Source: G965214625 sp965214625 (GTDB lineage: Bacteria; Pseudomonadota; Gammaproteobacteria; Arenicellales; Poriferihabitantaceae). Taken from it: a stretch of 64,000 bases of DNA. Positions 62,500-64,000 of the stretch are shown here, one piece after another; position 1 is the stretch's first letter; each line of letters begins with the position of its first letter. The DNA lies in assembly GCA_965214625.1 (NCBI GenBank), contig OZ243962.1, positions 992,001 to 1,056,000 of the forward strand, read 5' to 3'. The notes under the pieces were generated by a model. That model saw nothing but the letters and a program-made list of their open reading frames with translations, was not told where the DNA came from and searched no databases. The position numbers were made by a program, and so were the translations under genes.

Positions 62500-63909
62500 T
62501 CAACGCAATGAGACGGCCGCACTGGTTAACGCCTTATCCATCGCATCGACAATCTCATCGAGGTCATCACGCGTACAAATCAACGCCGGGCTGAGGCACA
62601 GGGTATTATTGTATTCAGCAAAACTGCGATTGGTGCGGCCAATCATGACCCCCTGCTTCAGACAGTCAGAAACAATCCCCCCAACGACGGCTTCATCGAC
62701 CGGTTCCTTGGTTTTCCGATCCTTGACCAGTTCAGCCCCCACAAAGAGCCCTTTCCCCCGGACATCACCAATCATTGGATGCTTTTGCTGCAACTCGTTG
62801 AGTTGATCGATCAAATAACAGCCCATTTCATTTACATTGTCCAGCAGATTTTCCTGTTCGATAATGCGCATGTTTTCCAACGCGGCTGCCGGTCCCCCCG
62901 CACAGCCCCCGAACGTGCTGATGTCACGGAAATAGTGCATTTTTTCGCTGGGATCGGCCAGAAACTGCTTGAACAGTGCTTCCGTTGTCACCGTCACTGA
63001 GATCGGCGCATAGCCGCTCGCCACGCCTTTCGCCATGGTGACGATATCCGGCTTGACGCCATAATGCTGGTATCCGAACCATTTACCGGTGCGCCCCATC
63101 CCACAGACCACCTCATCAATATGAATGAGCACACCGTATTTCGAACAAATCTCCTGAATGGTTTCAAAATAACCCTCTGGCGGTGTAATGACCCCTCCAC
63201 CTGCGGTAATCGGCTCCAACACCACCGAACCGACCGTATCCGGCCCTTCCCGAAGGATCACCTTTTCCAGTTCTTTGGCCGCCTGAACACCGAAGTCCGG
63301 TTGATCGCCATTGGCAGAACGATACGCAAGACAGTGGGGAAATTGCACGAAACCCGGTGTAAACGGCCCGTATTGGTCTTTACGCTGTGACTGACCACTG
63401 GAACTCAAGGCGGTAATGGTGGTTCCATGATAATCACGGTCCCGGAAAATGATTTTATGCTTCTTGCCACCGTGGTACATCGCCGCGATCTGCCGGACCA
63501 GCTTGTACCCTTTTTCATTGGCCTCCGACCCTGAATTGGAATAATAGACCCGGGTCAGTCCGGGCATTTTGGAAGTCAACTTTTCCGCGAACTGGGCGCC
63601 CGGTATATTGCCTGCCGAATTGGCGAAGTAACACATTTTCAAAAGCTGGTCATAAACCGCCTTGGCAATACTTTCCCGACCGTACCCGACATTGACCGTC
63701 CATACGCCCCCTGAAACCGCATCCAGATAGGTTTTGCCATTGATGTCGGTCACCCGCAGACCATGGCCCTCTGTAATCACCATCGGGTCAATGGTTTCAA
63801 GGACCTTGTGCTGACTGAGATGATGCCAGAGATGTGCCTTGTCATCGCCAATGACTTGTTGTTTATCAATGTCAATTGACCCTTTATCCAAATGGAAAGC
63901 TTTGTTCAT
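62500..63909 (-). CDS. tpa: Taurine--pyruvate aminotransferase
   Basis: Class III PLP aminotransferase turning taurine and pyruvate into sulfoacetaldehyde and alanine. 469 aa. The N-terminal part DDKAHLWHHLSQHK, DAVSGGVWTVNVGYGRESI, MCYFANSAGNIPGAQF and LTRVYYSNSGSEANEKGYKL agree with Tpa of roseobacters, a subgroup distinct from general omega-transaminases. RDRDYHGTTI, HIDEVVCGMGRTGKW and the PLP lysine in VTMAKGVASGYAP are intact. ATG 63909 has AGGA upstream. No sulfoacetaldehyde acetyltransferase (xsc), pta or taurine transporter is visible within the window; genes upstream (past 64000) are unseen. Another amine:pyruvate substrate such as hypotaurine or beta-alanine cannot be excluded. Confidence 0.9.
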   Translation of the reverse strand: MNKAFHLDKGSIDIDKQQVIGDDKAHLWHHLSQHKVLETIDPMVITEGHGLRVTDINGKTYLDAVSGGVWTVNVGYGRESIAKAVYDQLLKMCYFANSAGNIPGAQFAEKLTSKMPGLTRVYYSNSGSEANEKGYKLVRQIAAMYHGGKKHKIIFRDRDYHGTTITALSSSGQSQRKDQYGPFTPGFVQFPHCLAYRSANGDQPDFGVQAAKELEKVILREGPDTVGSVVLEPITAGGGVITPPEGYFETIQEICSKYGVLIHIDEVVCGMGRTGKWFGYQHYGVKPDIVTMAKGVASGYAPISVTVTTEALFKQFLADPSEKMHYFRDISTFGGCAGGPAAALENMRIIEQENLLDNVNEMGCYLIDQLNELQQKHPMIGDVRGKGLFVGAELVKDRKTKEPVDEAVVGGIVSDCLKQGVMIGRTNRSFAEYNNTLCLSPALICTRDDLDEIVDAMDKALTSAAVSLR

Positions 63910-64000
63910 GGTTCTGATCCTGACGTTAGCCTGTCTGAGTGTATGTCACCTGATGGACAACATGCCACCTGATTATTACCTGATTCATACCATACTCTGT

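Noticed and set aside
1..64000. CRISPR array or tandem repeat array
   Set aside because: No evenly spaced direct repeats were seen anywhere in the window.

Overview
The window looks like the chromosome of a Pseudomonadota heterotroph, most likely a gammaproteobacterium. The evidence is the dut-coaBC pair, YceF-type Maf, full-length Lhr, UvrB and an elongator tRNA-Met whose body closely resembles the E. coli one. The gene content points to growth on methylated amines and related osmolytes: two FAD/GcvT-type demethylating systems, an MttB-family methyltransferase, a formate/tetrahydrofolate module and a taurine transaminase. That profile suits a marine or host-associated bacterium, but this is inference from gene content only.

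Layout. 1-452: 3' end of a GhrA-like hydroxyacid dehydrogenase. 685-10821 (all minus): pyruvate kinase, a SucCD-type CoA ligase pair (succinate or malate), a two-gene NAD-dependent formate dehydrogenase (fused gamma/beta subunit plus molybdenum alpha subunit) and formate-tetrahydrofolate ligase. 11050-18300: a mixed stretch with a trans-sulfuration PLP enzyme, a small lipoprotein, an unusual FlK-like thioesterase/HCCA-isomerase fusion, a PhyH-type dioxygenase, an acyl-CoA ligase, a Tas-like aldo-keto reductase and YceF. 18712-22276: uvrB and a TauD-family dioxygenase, separated by gene-poor DNA.

23060-32152: a six-gene, tightly overlapping and visibly AT-richer operon: C5-cytosine methyltransferase, Vsr endonuclease, MutL/MORC-like GHKL ATPase, Z1-domain SF2 helicase-like protein, PD-(D/E)XK (DUF4420) protein and AIPR protein. 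This is almost certainly a mobile anti-phage restriction-type system and is the most interesting part of the window. Such ATPase/Z1 linkages were noted by comparative genomics, but I know of no settled mechanism.

32213-42158: a TPR protein, then a plus-strand set for methylated amines (DMGDH/sarcosine dehydrogenase-like flavoprotein, MttB-family protein and a NicX/M29-like metalloenzyme of unknown role), glyoxalase II, dut and coaBC. 42534-49046: NnrU-like membrane protein and a peptide-type ABC transporter with a fused double ATPase, in visibly GC-richer DNA. 49221-56883: GyrI-like protein, corrinoid adenosyltransferase, the four-subunit sarcosine oxidase operon soxBDAG and a LysE-type exporter. 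57192-63909: Lhr helicase, tRNA-Met(CAT) and taurine-pyruvate aminotransferase.

How the genes fit together (inference): glycine betaine or dimethylglycine is demethylated stepwise by the MttB-like protein, the DMGDH-like flavoprotein and SoxBDAG. Methyl carbons enter tetrahydrofolate, formyl-THF is released as formate by Fhs running in reverse, and formate is oxidised to CO2 with NADH recovery. CobO would supply adenosylated corrinoid. No CRISPR array, rRNA, integrase or intact insertion sequence was seen.
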